From Muribaculaceae bacterium (GTDB lineage Bacteria > Bacteroidota > Bacteroidia > Bacteroidales > Muribaculaceae), in assembly GCA_009775355.1 (NCBI GenBank), contig VSPN01000010.1, positions 1 through 50,946 of the forward strand: DNA of 50,946 nucleotides, written 5' to 3'. Below are positions 33,141 to 41,189 of the stretch, in pieces; the first letter of the stretch is position 1; each line of letters opens with the position of its first letter. The position numbers and the translations under genes are program-made. The notes below the pieces were generated by a model. The model saw only the letters and a program-made list of their open reading frames with translations, was not told where the DNA came from and searched no databases.

Positions 33141-33185
33141 GAGACGTAAAATTCATTCATGTCGCAATTTTACGTCTCTGTTTTT
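33141..33185 (+). terminator. Terminator after the PNP gene
   Basis: GAGACGTAAAATT (33141-33153) pairs perfectly with AATTTTACGTCTC (33166-33178), followed by TGTTTTT. It covers an alternative upstream ATG (33159) of thiL, so thiL should start at 33198. Confidence 0.85.
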
Positions 33186-33197
33186 ATATACGGACAT

Positions 33198-34268
33198 ATG
33201 GATAAGAATCAAACGGAAATTTCTACACTCGGAGAGTTCGGCCTTATCGACAGGCTGACCAGAGATTTTCCTCTTAAGAATGAATCGTCGCATGTAGGAA
33301 TCGGCGATGATGCAGCTGTTCTCGGTTTTGGAGATAAGGAAGCTCTTGTAACAACCGACCTGCTTCTGGAAGGTATTCATTTCGATCTTCGTTATGTACC
33401 GCTGAAGCATCTCGGATACAAAGCCGCAATAGTCAACTTCAGCGATATCTATGCCATGAACGGCCAGCCGCGTCAGATCACAGTCAGCCTCGGCGTATCG
33501 AGCAGGTTCACTGTGGAGCACATGGAAGAACTTTATGCCGGAATTCGTCTGGCATGTGATGCCTATGGTGTCGATCTTGTGGGTGGAGACACATCGGCTT
33601 CTGTCACCGGACTTGTGATCAGCGTGACATGTATCGGTGAGGCGGCTAATGATGAGATCGTATACAGAAACGGCGCTAAGCCGACCGACATAATCTGTGT
33701 CAGCGGAGATCTTGGTGCCGCATACATGGGATTGCAGCTACTTGAGCGCGAGAACCGTGTCGCGGCTGGATCAGCTCCCGGTTTCGAACCTGATTTCAGC
33801 GGCAGGGAGTACATACTTGAACGCCAGCTTAAGCCCGAAGCAAGGAAAGATGTCATCAAGCTGCTTGCTGACAACGGAATCCGTCCCACATCCATGATGG
33901 ATGTCAGTGACGGTCTTTCTTCGGAACTTCTTCACATATGTAAAAGTTCTGGAGTCGGGTGTCGTGTATATGAAGACCGGATTCCAATAGACTACCAGAC
34001 TGCTATCATGGCCGAGGAATTCAATATGAACCTTGTCATGGCGGCGATGAACGGCGGAGAAGACTACGAGCTTCTCTTTACTGTGCCGCTTGCCGACAAC
34101 GAGAGGATCGACAAGCTGAAAGGTGTGACCATGATAGGTTATATAACAACTTCTGATCTGGGTGCGGCCATGGTGACGCGAGACGGAGCGGAAATCCCGA
34201 TCCGGGCACAGGGATGGAACGCCTTTACCGATCAGTCGGACAATATGCAGTCTTATGGCGGAAAATAA
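33198..34268 (+). CDS. thiL: Thiamine-monophosphate kinase
   Basis: ThiL phosphorylates thiamine monophosphate to the active diphosphate. The 356-aa PurM-like ATPase has GIGDDAAVL, TTDLLLEGIHFD, FSDIYAMNGQP, LVGGDTSAS, the SGDLGAAYMGLQLL segment and MMDVSDGLSSEL. It is about 30 residues longer than the E. coli enzyme, as is usual in Bacteroidales. ATG 33198 was chosen because the in-frame ATG at 33159 lies inside the preceding terminator. Confidence 0.96.
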   Translation: MDKNQTEISTLGEFGLIDRLTRDFPLKNESSHVGIGDDAAVLGFGDKEALVTTDLLLEGIHFDLRYVPLKHLGYKAAIVNFSDIYAMNGQPRQITVSLGVSSRFTVEHMEELYAGIRLACDAYGVDLVGGDTSASVTGLVISVTCIGEAANDEIVYRNGAKPTDIICVSGDLGAAYMGLQLLERENRVAAGSAPGFEPDFSGREYILERQLKPEARKDVIKLLADNGIRPTSMMDVSDGLSSELLHICKSSGVGCRVYEDRIPIDYQTAIMAEEFNMNLVMAAMNGGEDYELLFTVPLADNERIDKLKGVTMIGYITTSDLGAAMVTRDGAEIPIRAQGWNAFTDQSDNMQSYGGK

Positions 34269-34320
34269 TACCGCCACGTAAGCCTTTTAACATTCATAAA
34301 TAAGATTGCATGTTTCCATA

Positions 34321-34357
34321 AACTTAATTTAACAAGGCTTGTTAACATAATTAAGTT
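34321..34357. promoter_or_regulatory. 37-bp imperfect dyad upstream of the Bat operon
   Basis: The inner arms TTAACAAG (34329-34336) and CTTGTTAA (34338-34345) are perfect around one base; the outer arms AACTTAATT (34321-34329) and AATTAAGTT (34349-34357) are also perfect, offset by 3 nt. It ends 9 bases upstream of the -7 box, no T run follows, and its position suits an operator better than a terminator. Confidence 0.6.
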
Positions 34358-34365
34358 AAATGTGC

Positions 34366-34373
34366 TAATTTTG
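34366..34373 (+). promoter_or_regulatory. -7 box of the Bat operon
   Basis: TAATTTTG lies 93 nt before the moxR ATG, so the leader would be about 85-90 nt. A TTG at 34339-34341 is 24 nt upstream, longer than usual. Confidence 0.6.
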
Positions 34374-34458
34374 CATACAGAAACATTGCGCGTTCCGCTT
34401 GTCCCCTCTATTATGAGAAGATAAGACGGCCGTATTCCAAAACAGAAGTATAATTCAT

Positions 34459-35454
34459 ATGGATGAAACAGTAAACATCAGGGAACTTCAGGATCTTATC
34501 GCCTCGAAAAGTAATTTTGTCACAATGATCCGTACCGGAATGGACCGCAGGATCGTAGGCCAGAAGCATCTCGTCGATTCGTTGCTGATTGCATTGCTTT
34601 GCAACGGACATATTCTGCTCGAGGGAGTGCCGGGTCTTGCAAAGACTCTCGCGATCAAGACTCTTTCAAATCTTGTAGACGCGCAGTTCAGCCGTATCCA
34701 GTTCACTCCGGATCTGTTGCCAGCCGATGTGGTAGGCACCTTGATATATAGCGTGAAAAAAGAGGCATTCGAGGTGAAAAAGGGCCCGGTTTTTGCCAAT
34801 TTTGTTCTCGCTGATGAGATCAACCGAGCCCCGGCGAAAGTTCAGAGCGCATTGCTTGAGGCGATGCAGGAGCGTCAGGTCACAATAGGCGACGATACAT
34901 ACACCCTGCCATCGCCATTCCTTGTCATGGCCACACAGAACCCTATCGAGCAGGAGGGAACATATCCGCTGCCTGAGGCTCAGGTGGACCGGTTCCTTCT
35001 TAAAGTCGTGATCGGCTATCCGGAGAAGGAAGAGGAGAAAGCCATTATACGACAAAATATCCGTGGGGAACAGATTCCTGTGCAGCCGATTGTCAATCCT
35101 CAGGAAATCAAGGATGTTCAGAATATAGTCGGCAAAATATACCTTGACGAGAAGATTGAAAACTATATTGTCGATATAGTCTTTGCCACACGTCAGCCCT
35201 CGAAATACGGTCTTTCCGATCTTCAGAGCATCATATCGTTCGGTGCATCTCCCCGCGCATCGATCAGCCTTGCTCTTGCCTCTCGTGCATATGCGTTCCT
35301 GCAGGGACGCGGATATGTGATTCCAGAAGATGTGAGGGCAGTATGTCACGATGTGCTCCGTCATCGTATCGGCCTTACATATGAGGCCGAGGCCAACAAT
35401 ATAGACGCCGACGAGGTTATCACTGATATTCTCGACAAAGTCGCAGTGCCCTGA
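34459..35454 (+). CDS. MoxR-family AAA+ ATPase of the Bat operon
   Basis: The 331-aa ATPase has Walker A GVPGLAKT near residue 56, Walker B LADEINRAPAKVQ near 117, sensor 1 MATQNPIEQEGTYPLPEAQ with the arginine-finger region DRFLLKV, and a C-terminal lid. MoxR proteins act as chaperones for vWA-domain partners; here these are the DUF58, BatA and BatB proteins just downstream. It is the first gene of a nine-gene run. Confidence 0.95.
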   Translation: MDETVNIRELQDLIASKSNFVTMIRTGMDRRIVGQKHLVDSLLIALLCNGHILLEGVPGLAKTLAIKTLSNLVDAQFSRIQFTPDLLPADVVGTLIYSVKKEAFEVKKGPVFANFVLADEINRAPAKVQSALLEAMQERQVTIGDDTYTLPSPFLVMATQNPIEQEGTYPLPEAQVDRFLLKVVIGYPEKEEEKAIIRQNIRGEQIPVQPIVNPQEIKDVQNIVGKIYLDEKIENYIVDIVFATRQPSKYGLSDLQSIISFGASPRASISLALASRAYAFLQGRGYVIPEDVRAVCHDVLRHRIGLTYEAEANNIDADEVITDILDKVAVP

Positions 35455-35485
35455 CGGCATATTGGAAGACTTGAATCAGAGGATT

Positions 35486-36364
35486 ATGGATGCCAACGAA
35501 CTCTTAAGAAAAATCCGTAAGATCGAGATCAAGACAAGAGGTCTCAGTCAGAATATATTTGCCGGTGAATATCACAGCGCGTTCAAGGGGCGCGGTGTGA
35601 TATTCAGCGAGGTTCGCGAATATGAGCCTGGAGATGATGTCCGCGACATAGACTGGAATGTGACTTCGCGCCACAACAAGCCTTATGTCAAGGTCTATGA
35701 GGAAGAGAGGGAGATGACTGTGATGTTGCTGATTGATGTCAGCGGTAGCCGCGACTTCGGGGCGGCAGGAGATATAAAGAAGGAGAAAATGGCTGAAATC
35801 GCAGCCACTCTAGCTTTCTCCTCCATCCAGAATAACGACAAGGTCGGAGTAATTTTTTTCTCTGACAAGATAGAGAAATTTATTCCTCCCAAAAAAGGCA
35901 GAAAGCATATTCTGCTGATTATACGCGAGATTATCAATTTCGAACCCGAAAGCAGGGGGACGGACGTCGATGTGGCGTTGCGCTTCCTGACCAATGCAAT
36001 CAAAAAGCGGTCCACGGCTTTCCTGATAAGTGACTTTATCGATGATCACGATTATTTCAAAAGCATGACCATAGCTAACCGCAAACATGATCTCGCCGCT
36101 ATCCAGGTCTATGACAGACGTGATGCCGAGATGCCCGATGTCGGCCTGATAAGGATATGCGACATGGAGACCGGAACAGATATGTGGATCGACACATCGT
36201 CAAAAAACGCAAGATCCAATTACGCAAAGGCATGGTATGCGCGACAGCAAAAACTTGCGGCAACGACCGCCAAAAGCGGAGTCGATCTTGCTTCGGTCAC
36301 GACAGATGAGGATTTTGTCAAATCTCTGCTTGGCCTTTTCAGGCGTCGGGCAGTGGCGCGATGA
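35486..36364 (+). CDS. DUF58-domain protein of the Bat operon
   Basis: The 292-aa soluble protein has the DUF58 core (REYEPGDDVRDIDWN, then RHNKPYVKVYEEERE) leading into a vWA-like fold with LLIDVSGSRDFG, a D-x-S-x-S metal site. DUF58 proteins are regular partners of MoxR ATPases in this cluster; the molecular function is not established. ATG 35486 is chosen over a TTG at 35462, as the family begins MDANELLRKI-like. Confidence 0.9.
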   Translation: MDANELLRKIRKIEIKTRGLSQNIFAGEYHSAFKGRGVIFSEVREYEPGDDVRDIDWNVTSRHNKPYVKVYEEEREMTVMLLIDVSGSRDFGAAGDIKKEKMAEIAATLAFSSIQNNDKVGVIFFSDKIEKFIPPKKGRKHILLIIREIINFEPESRGTDVDVALRFLTNAIKKRSTAFLISDFIDDHDYFKSMTIANRKHDLAAIQVYDRRDAEMPDVGLIRICDMETGTDMWIDTSSKNARSNYAKAWYARQQKLAATTAKSGVDLASVTTDEDFVKSLLGLFRRRAVAR

Positions 36365-36397
36365 TTTTTCTTCTCCATTTTTCAAATATCAGGTGTT

Positions 36398-37438
36398 ATG
36401 AACTTTAAATTCCTGAAAATTTTATTGCTCTCGGTTATGATCGCCGGGATCTCGTCTTCGCTTTTCGCCTCGGCGACAGTGCAGATCCGACTTGATTCTG
36501 TCAATCTTCTGATGGGCAAGATGACCACTCTGCATCTTTCGGTTACTCAGCCGAAAGGAGCTAAAGGCAGTTTCCCTATATTTGGCCGGATCCGCGATAA
36601 CGGCATAATTCCCATATGCGGCGACAGCGTGGAGCTTCGCGCCCCGTCGAAGATTGATACGTTGGTATCGGGTAATTCCGTGACTATCAATTATGATATT
36701 CCGTTACAGGCTTTTGATTCAGGGTATTACAGATTGCCTGAATTTGCGTATGTCTCGGGCAGGGATACAGTGTCCTCCAAAAGCCTTGCGATAAAGGTTG
36801 TGCCTGTACTTGCAGAAGCCGATACTCCGATCCATGACTATGCTTCTGTTTCAGGGCCTGAAAATCCTTCGATATTCGATCACGTTCCCGACTGGGTGGT
36901 TGATTACTGGTGGGTTCTGTTGATTGTTCTGCTCGCGTTGGCTCTCGCTCTCTACGCAGTCAGACGATACAGAAGTCAGGGTTCGCTCCTGCCTAAGAAA
37001 CCGGAACCGACTCCCTATGAGGCCGCAGTCTCTGCCTTGAGAACTCTCAAGGAAAAGAAATTGTGGGAGCAGGGCATGGAAAAAGAGTATTATACAGAAC
37101 TTACCGATATTCTGCGTCATTATCTGTTTCGCAGATTCGGCATCAATGCTGCGGAGATGACGTCACGCCAGATTCTGGCAGCCCTTAAGAAGAATAAGGA
37201 GATTGCTGACAAGCGTGTGTATTTCAGACAGATCCTCGATATGGCGGATTTTGTGAAATTCGCAAAGGTCCGCCCTCTTCCTGATGATAATGTGAAGTCA
37301 TACGACAATGCTTTGAGGTTTGTCGAGGAGACCAGACCAGTTCAGCCGGAGGATTCCGATACTGACGGTTCTTCTCTGGATTTGAAGTCGAAAGAAGACT
37401 CTGCAGGGCCTGTTTCTGTGAAAGGAGGTGAAAAATGA
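36398..37438 (+). CDS. Membrane protein of the Bat operon, signal peptide plus one helix
   Basis: The 346-aa protein has a signal peptide (ending SSSLFASA), a periplasmic beta-rich domain, one membrane helix near residues 170-190 (WWVLLIVLLALALALYAV), and a cytoplasmic helical domain (PYEAAVSALRTLKEKKLW, YYTELTDILRHYLFRRFG). This order is seen in the gene between DUF58 and batA in other Bacteroidales and resembles the C-terminal half of BatD. Its stop overlaps the batA start (ATGATG). Confidence 0.8.
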   Translation: MNFKFLKILLLSVMIAGISSSLFASATVQIRLDSVNLLMGKMTTLHLSVTQPKGAKGSFPIFGRIRDNGIIPICGDSVELRAPSKIDTLVSGNSVTINYDIPLQAFDSGYYRLPEFAYVSGRDTVSSKSLAIKVVPVLAEADTPIHDYASVSGPENPSIFDHVPDWVVDYWWVLLIVLLALALALYAVRRYRSQGSLLPKKPEPTPYEAAVSALRTLKEKKLWEQGMEKEYYTELTDILRHYLFRRFGINAAEMTSRQILAALKKNKEIADKRVYFRQILDMADFVKFAKVRPLPDDNVKSYDNALRFVEETRPVQPEDSDTDGSSLDLKSKEDSAGPVSVKGGEK

Positions 37439-38412
37439 TGTTCCGTCATCCATATCTGTTGTTTTTATTGTTGCTTCTTGTTCCGCTGGCAGTGTGGTAC
37501 GTTTTGAAGTGGCGAAACTCCAATCCCTCGCTGGGGGTGTCGTCCGTATCCTCTCTGAAGGCATATAGGGCCACATTCAAAGTCTGGATGATGCATTTCT
37601 GCTTTATGTTGCAGCTTGCGGCAGCAGCTGCGGTAATTGTGGCTCTTGCGCGTCCGCAGACTCATGATTCGCTCAGATCATCAAGCATAGAAGGCACCGA
37701 CATTGTGCTTGCTCTTGACATATCAAGCAGTATGCTTGCCACCGATATTCAGCCTAACAGAATAGAGGCTGCCAAGGAGGTTGCTTCGAAATTTGTAAGT
37801 CAGCGATCGAACGACAATATCGGATATGTCGTGTTCTCGGGCGAAAGCCTGTCGTTGATGCCACTCACCACCGACAAGGCTGCTCTTGTCAATGCCATCA
37901 GCTCCACTAGAACCGGTGCGCTTAACGACGGAACGGCCATAGGTGACGGCATAGCGTCTGCTATCAACCGACTGGTTACCGGTCAGGCCAAGTCAAAGAG
38001 CATTATACTTCTCACAGACGGTACCAACAATGCCGGTGATGTAGCTCCGTCGACGGCTGCTCAGATCGCCCGGCAGAAAGGGATCCGCATATATGCGATC
38101 GGTGTAGGCACAAACGGCACCATAAGCATAACAGATCCCTACGGTTTTTCCACCACCACCATGGAGACAAAAATTGATGAGGGTGCTCTGACGGGTATAG
38201 CAGAGGCTACCGGCGGAAAGTATTTCCGCGCAACAGACTCGCGTATGCTTCGCCATGTATTTGAGGAGATAGACTCGCTTGAGAAGTCAAAGATAAATGT
38301 CAATAATTTCACTCAGACCGAAGAAAACTTCATGCCATGGATTCTCGCGGCATTATGCGCTTTGTGTCTGCAGTTTTTGTTAAGATATACATTGTTGCGC
38401 CGGATCCCCTGA
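37435..38412 (+). CDS. batA: vWA-domain membrane protein BatA
   Basis: The 325-aa protein has an N-terminal hydrophobic pair of helices (residues 8-22 and 50-70), the conserved ALARPQ, a vWA domain with MIDAS ALDISSSM near residue 94, LTDGTNNAGD, and a C-terminal helix (residues 300-318). The vWA domain should face the periplasm between membrane helices. Bat proteins have been linked to aerotolerance in Bacteroides fragilis. ATG 37435 overlaps the previous stop; ATG 37438 is equally possible. Confidence 0.93.
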   Translation: MMFRHPYLLFLLLLLVPLAVWYVLKWRNSNPSLGVSSVSSLKAYRATFKVWMMHFCFMLQLAAAAAVIVALARPQTHDSLRSSSIEGTDIVLALDISSSMLATDIQPNRIEAAKEVASKFVSQRSNDNIGYVVFSGESLSLMPLTTDKAALVNAISSTRTGALNDGTAIGDGIASAINRLVTGQAKSKSIILLTDGTNNAGDVAPSTAAQIARQKGIRIYAIGVGTNGTISITDPYGFSTTTMETKIDEGALTGIAEATGGKYFRATDSRMLRHVFEEIDSLEKSKINVNNFTQTEENFMPWILAALCALCLQFLLRYTLLRRIP

Positions 38413-38436
38413 TCCCCGCAGTTAATTGGATTGATT

Positions 38437-39483
38437 ATGTTCAGTTTCGCTTATCCTGAATTGTTGCTGCTTCTGTTGCTGGTGCCACTGTTCGTCACGC
38501 TTTATGCGTGGGCACGTTATGCAAGACGCAGAAACCTCCGGAAATTCGGAAGGATTAAGGTGATCGGCTCGCTTATGCCTGAGGTCTCCCCGTACAAGCC
38601 GCCTCTGAAGCTGTCGCTCGAGATGTTTGCTCTCGCCTTCATCATTCTGGCGCTTGCCAGACCGTGGGGTGGGGTAAAAGATGAGAAGACTGTCAAAGAG
38701 GGCATAGAGGTCGTCATCGCTGTTGATGCGTCAAACTCAATGCTTGCGTCAGCCTCTGATTCTCCCGATGGGCCTGACCGTATGCGTACGGCAAAACTTA
38801 TACTCGAAAAACTGATCAACAGGCTTGACAACGATCGTGTGGGGCTTATCGTATATGCCGGTCAGGCATACACGCTTATACCTGTGACTAACGATTACGT
38901 GTCGGCTAAAATGTTTCTCAACTCAATTGATCCGACTCAGATCGCCGAGCAAGGCACGAACATGACTTCTGCAATCGAGATGGCGGCAAATTCTTTCAGC
39001 GACAATAAGAATATCGGAAAGGCCATAATTCTCATAACAGATGCTGAGGAGCTTGAGGATCAGCAGAGTGTAATGACCGCAGCGCAGAATGCAGTCAAAA
39101 AAGGCATACAGATAGACGTGGTTGGTGTTGGACAGTCTGTGCCGGTGACAATACCGGAAAACGGCAGTCTCATGATCGACGGACAGACCGGAGAACCGGT
39201 TCGGACTGCACTTAACGAGGAGCTTGCAACCAGGATTTCTTCTGCAGGCAAAGGCATATATGTCAACGCCTCTTCGAGCGATGCCCTCGGCGATCTTGAG
39301 CGTCAGCTCGGCAAACTCAAGAAAGCTGCCATGGAATCGAGTGTTTATTCTCAGCATGATGAGTTGTTCGGAGTGTTTGCATGGCTTGCGCTAGCGTGCA
39401 TAGTGATCAATGTCTTCTTGCTTGAGCGCAAGATAAGCTGGCTTGATAGAATCACATTCTTTAAGAAGGAGGAGAAAAAATGA
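38437..39483 (+). CDS. batB: vWA-domain membrane protein BatB
   Basis: The 348-aa paralogue of BatA has the same plan: two N-terminal helices, LALARPWGG, MIDAS AVDASNSM near residue 95, ITDAEELED, and a C-terminal helix (about 310-328). The segment after MIDAS is longer (ASASDSPDGPDRMRTA) than in BatA. Its stop overlaps batC (ATGA). ATG 38437 replaces a TTG at 38431. Confidence 0.93.
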   Translation: MFSFAYPELLLLLLLVPLFVTLYAWARYARRRNLRKFGRIKVIGSLMPEVSPYKPPLKLSLEMFALAFIILALARPWGGVKDEKTVKEGIEVVIAVDASNSMLASASDSPDGPDRMRTAKLILEKLINRLDNDRVGLIVYAGQAYTLIPVTNDYVSAKMFLNSIDPTQIAEQGTNMTSAIEMAANSFSDNKNIGKAIILITDAEELEDQQSVMTAAQNAVKKGIQIDVVGVGQSVPVTIPENGSLMIDGQTGEPVRTALNEELATRISSAGKGIYVNASSSDALGDLERQLGKLKKAAMESSVYSQHDELFGVFAWLALACIVINVFLLERKISWLDRITFFKKEEKK

Positions 39484-40253
39484 AAATACGCCTTTTCTAT
39501 ATATTGGTTATGGCTGTCATGGTGGCTTCGTCGGCATTTTCGGCCTCTGCTGAATCCACCCGCAAGGAGCGACGTCTTATCAACCGGGGCAATACTCTCT
39601 ATAAGGAGCGGAAGTTTGTCGAGGCGCAGAGTCTGTATCAGGAAGCCATTGCCGAGAATCCGACTTCGGCCGAAGCCCGCTATAATCTTGGATTATCGCA
39701 GGTGCGGCAGGTAGCAAATCCGGCAGATACATCTTCAAGAAACCGTACGCTCCTTGACGGAGCGAGAAAGAATTTCTCAGAAGTGGCCTCGCTTGCTAGA
39801 ACGAAGCCCGGTCTGGCTGCAAAAGCGAATTTTAATCTCGGCAATCTGGAATTTAATGCGAAAGACTATCAGAAGGCCGTAGATTATTATAAGCAGGCAC
39901 TGAGAATTGATCCGTCGGACGACAAGGCCCGCAAGAATCTTAGAATTGCCCAGAAGAATCTCCAGAAAAAGAATCAGGATCAGAATAAAGACAACAATCA
40001 GGAGAATCAGGATAAGGACAAGAACGATAAGGAACAGGAAAATGAAAAGAACAAGAATGATAAGGACCAGAATCAGGATCAGAATAAAGACAAGGACCAG
40101 AAGGACGACAGTAGACAGAATCTGAGTCAGCAGTCTGCTGCACAGATACTTCAGGCCATTGATAATAAAGAGAGTACCACACGTGCCCGCGTCAATAAAG
40201 CGAACAAGGGTGATAAATCGGAGGCGTCCGGACGCAATACGCGTAGATGGTGA
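39480..40253 (+). CDS. batC: TPR protein BatC
   Basis: The 257-aa exported protein has a signal peptide (ending SAFSASA), TPR helices (NRGNTLYKERKFVEAQSLY, ARYNLGLSQV, ANFNLGNLEFNAKDYQKAVDYY), and a C-terminal low-complexity tail of Lys, Asp, Asn and Gln (about residues 160-215) from a short internal DNA repeat. A conserved-looking end (SAAQILQAIDNKESTTRARVN) follows. It should act in the periplasm as an interaction scaffold for BatA/BatB. Confidence 0.9.
   Translation: MKIRLFYILVMAVMVASSAFSASAESTRKERRLINRGNTLYKERKFVEAQSLYQEAIAENPTSAEARYNLGLSQVRQVANPADTSSRNRTLLDGARKNFSEVASLARTKPGLAAKANFNLGNLEFNAKDYQKAVDYYKQALRIDPSDDKARKNLRIAQKNLQKKNQDQNKDNNQENQDKDKNDKEQENEKNKNDKDQNQDQNKDKDQKDDSRQNLSQQSAAQILQAIDNKESTTRARVNKANKGDKSEASGRNTRRW
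39971..40093 (+). repeat. Internal repeat in batC
   Basis: A 24-bp sequence occurs twice exactly (39971-39994 and 40070-40093); the stretch between has shorter related units (GATAAGGAC, AATGAAAAG). It encodes the hydrophilic K/D/N/Q tail. Slippage could change its length without loss of frame only in steps of three bases. Confidence 0.85.
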
Positions 40254-41161
40254 TGATACGTGTTTTTGTCATATTGTCGGTGCTTGTATCATCTTTCGTG
40301 ATGTCGGCAAGTGAAGTCGGTCGGAATACGGCCGATCCTGAGTTCTCGATCGAATGCCGCATGGATCCACAGACTTTTTACGAGCGTCAGCCTGTGCCTA
40401 TGGTTGTCACGCTCATCAGTTCCACTCCCGACATAGCGCTTGCGGAAGTGCGTTCTGCTCCATCTCTGACTAAGGGGGAGTTCGCATCGGTGCAGAAGGT
40501 GTCGCCGGCAGGAAGTGCCTATAAGGAAGTTTCAGGAGGAAAAACATATTATTGTTTCCCTCTCGAAGCATATATGGTTACGATGTCTGACAAAGGAAAG
40601 TACGAGATAGGAGGGGGAGAATACGAGATTGGAGTCTCTTTTCCCGCAGTAGTCAATGACCCGTTCTGGGGCAAACGCAGGACTTCTGTCGTAAAAAGGT
40701 TCTCGGTTCCGGTCGATAAACGGATGTTCAATGTTAAAAGTCTCCCGACTCCGCCGGCATCAGTAGATTTCTCTGGATCAGTCGGCAAGTTTACGATAGA
40801 GACAGTAGTGCCACGGGGTGATATCTTTGTCAACGAGGAGGCTGTGGCTGTTGTGGTTCTTCGCGGCACCGGAATGATAGCAGACTCAACTCTCCCGGAA
40901 TACAGGAATGCATTCCGCAACGGTGTAAGGCTCAAATCCATATCAGAATCCCGTGATGCGGCCTATGATAATGGTCAGATGATTTCAGAGCTCAGCCTTG
41001 AATGCACTTTTATTCCCGATGTCAGGGATGGAGTGGAAATAGGGGAGGTGACGTTCTGTTACTTTGATCCGGAGGCAGGAGAATATCGTACTGCCCGTTC
41101 CGCGCCTGTCAGAATCGATGTCAAGTCCACGACTTCCAAGAGGGAGAGTATTTCTATCTGA
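40253..41161 (+). CDS. Short BatD-like exported protein
   Basis: The 302-aa protein has a signal peptide and two beta-sandwich units. Its part LPTPPASVDFSGSVGKFTIE ... VVVLRGTGMIADSTLPEYR matches LPAPKPADFSGAVGRFRLT ... VVYTLIGTGNIKYVQMPDL in the next gene, so it is a partial paralogue of BatD. It lacks the C-terminal membrane helix and cytoplasmic part, so it should be freely periplasmic. ATG 40253 overlaps the batC stop (TGATG); ATG 40247 is also in frame. Confidence 0.85.
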   Translation: MIRVFVILSVLVSSFVMSASEVGRNTADPEFSIECRMDPQTFYERQPVPMVVTLISSTPDIALAEVRSAPSLTKGEFASVQKVSPAGSAYKEVSGGKTYYCFPLEAYMVTMSDKGKYEIGGGEYEIGVSFPAVVNDPFWGKRRTSVVKRFSVPVDKRMFNVKSLPTPPASVDFSGSVGKFTIETVVPRGDIFVNEEAVAVVVLRGTGMIADSTLPEYRNAFRNGVRLKSISESRDAAYDNGQMISELSLECTFIPDVRDGVEIGEVTFCYFDPEAGEYRTARSAPVRIDVKSTTSKRESISI

Positions 41162-41189
41162 GCGGAATACCATAAACCAATAGTGTATC

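Noticed and set aside
33159..33197. Earlier ATG for thiL at 33159
   Set aside because: It lies in the loop and arm of the terminator of the preceding gene, so transcripts starting downstream would not include it.
34666..35460. Minus-strand frame opposite the MoxR gene (264 codons)
   Set aside because: It is antisense to conserved AAA+ motifs, rich in Cys/His/Arg, and has no recognisable domain.
39971..40093. Possible CRISPR-like or tandem-repeat locus in batC
   Set aside because: The repeats are within a coding frame, encode a hydrophilic tail, and lack unique spacers of constant length.
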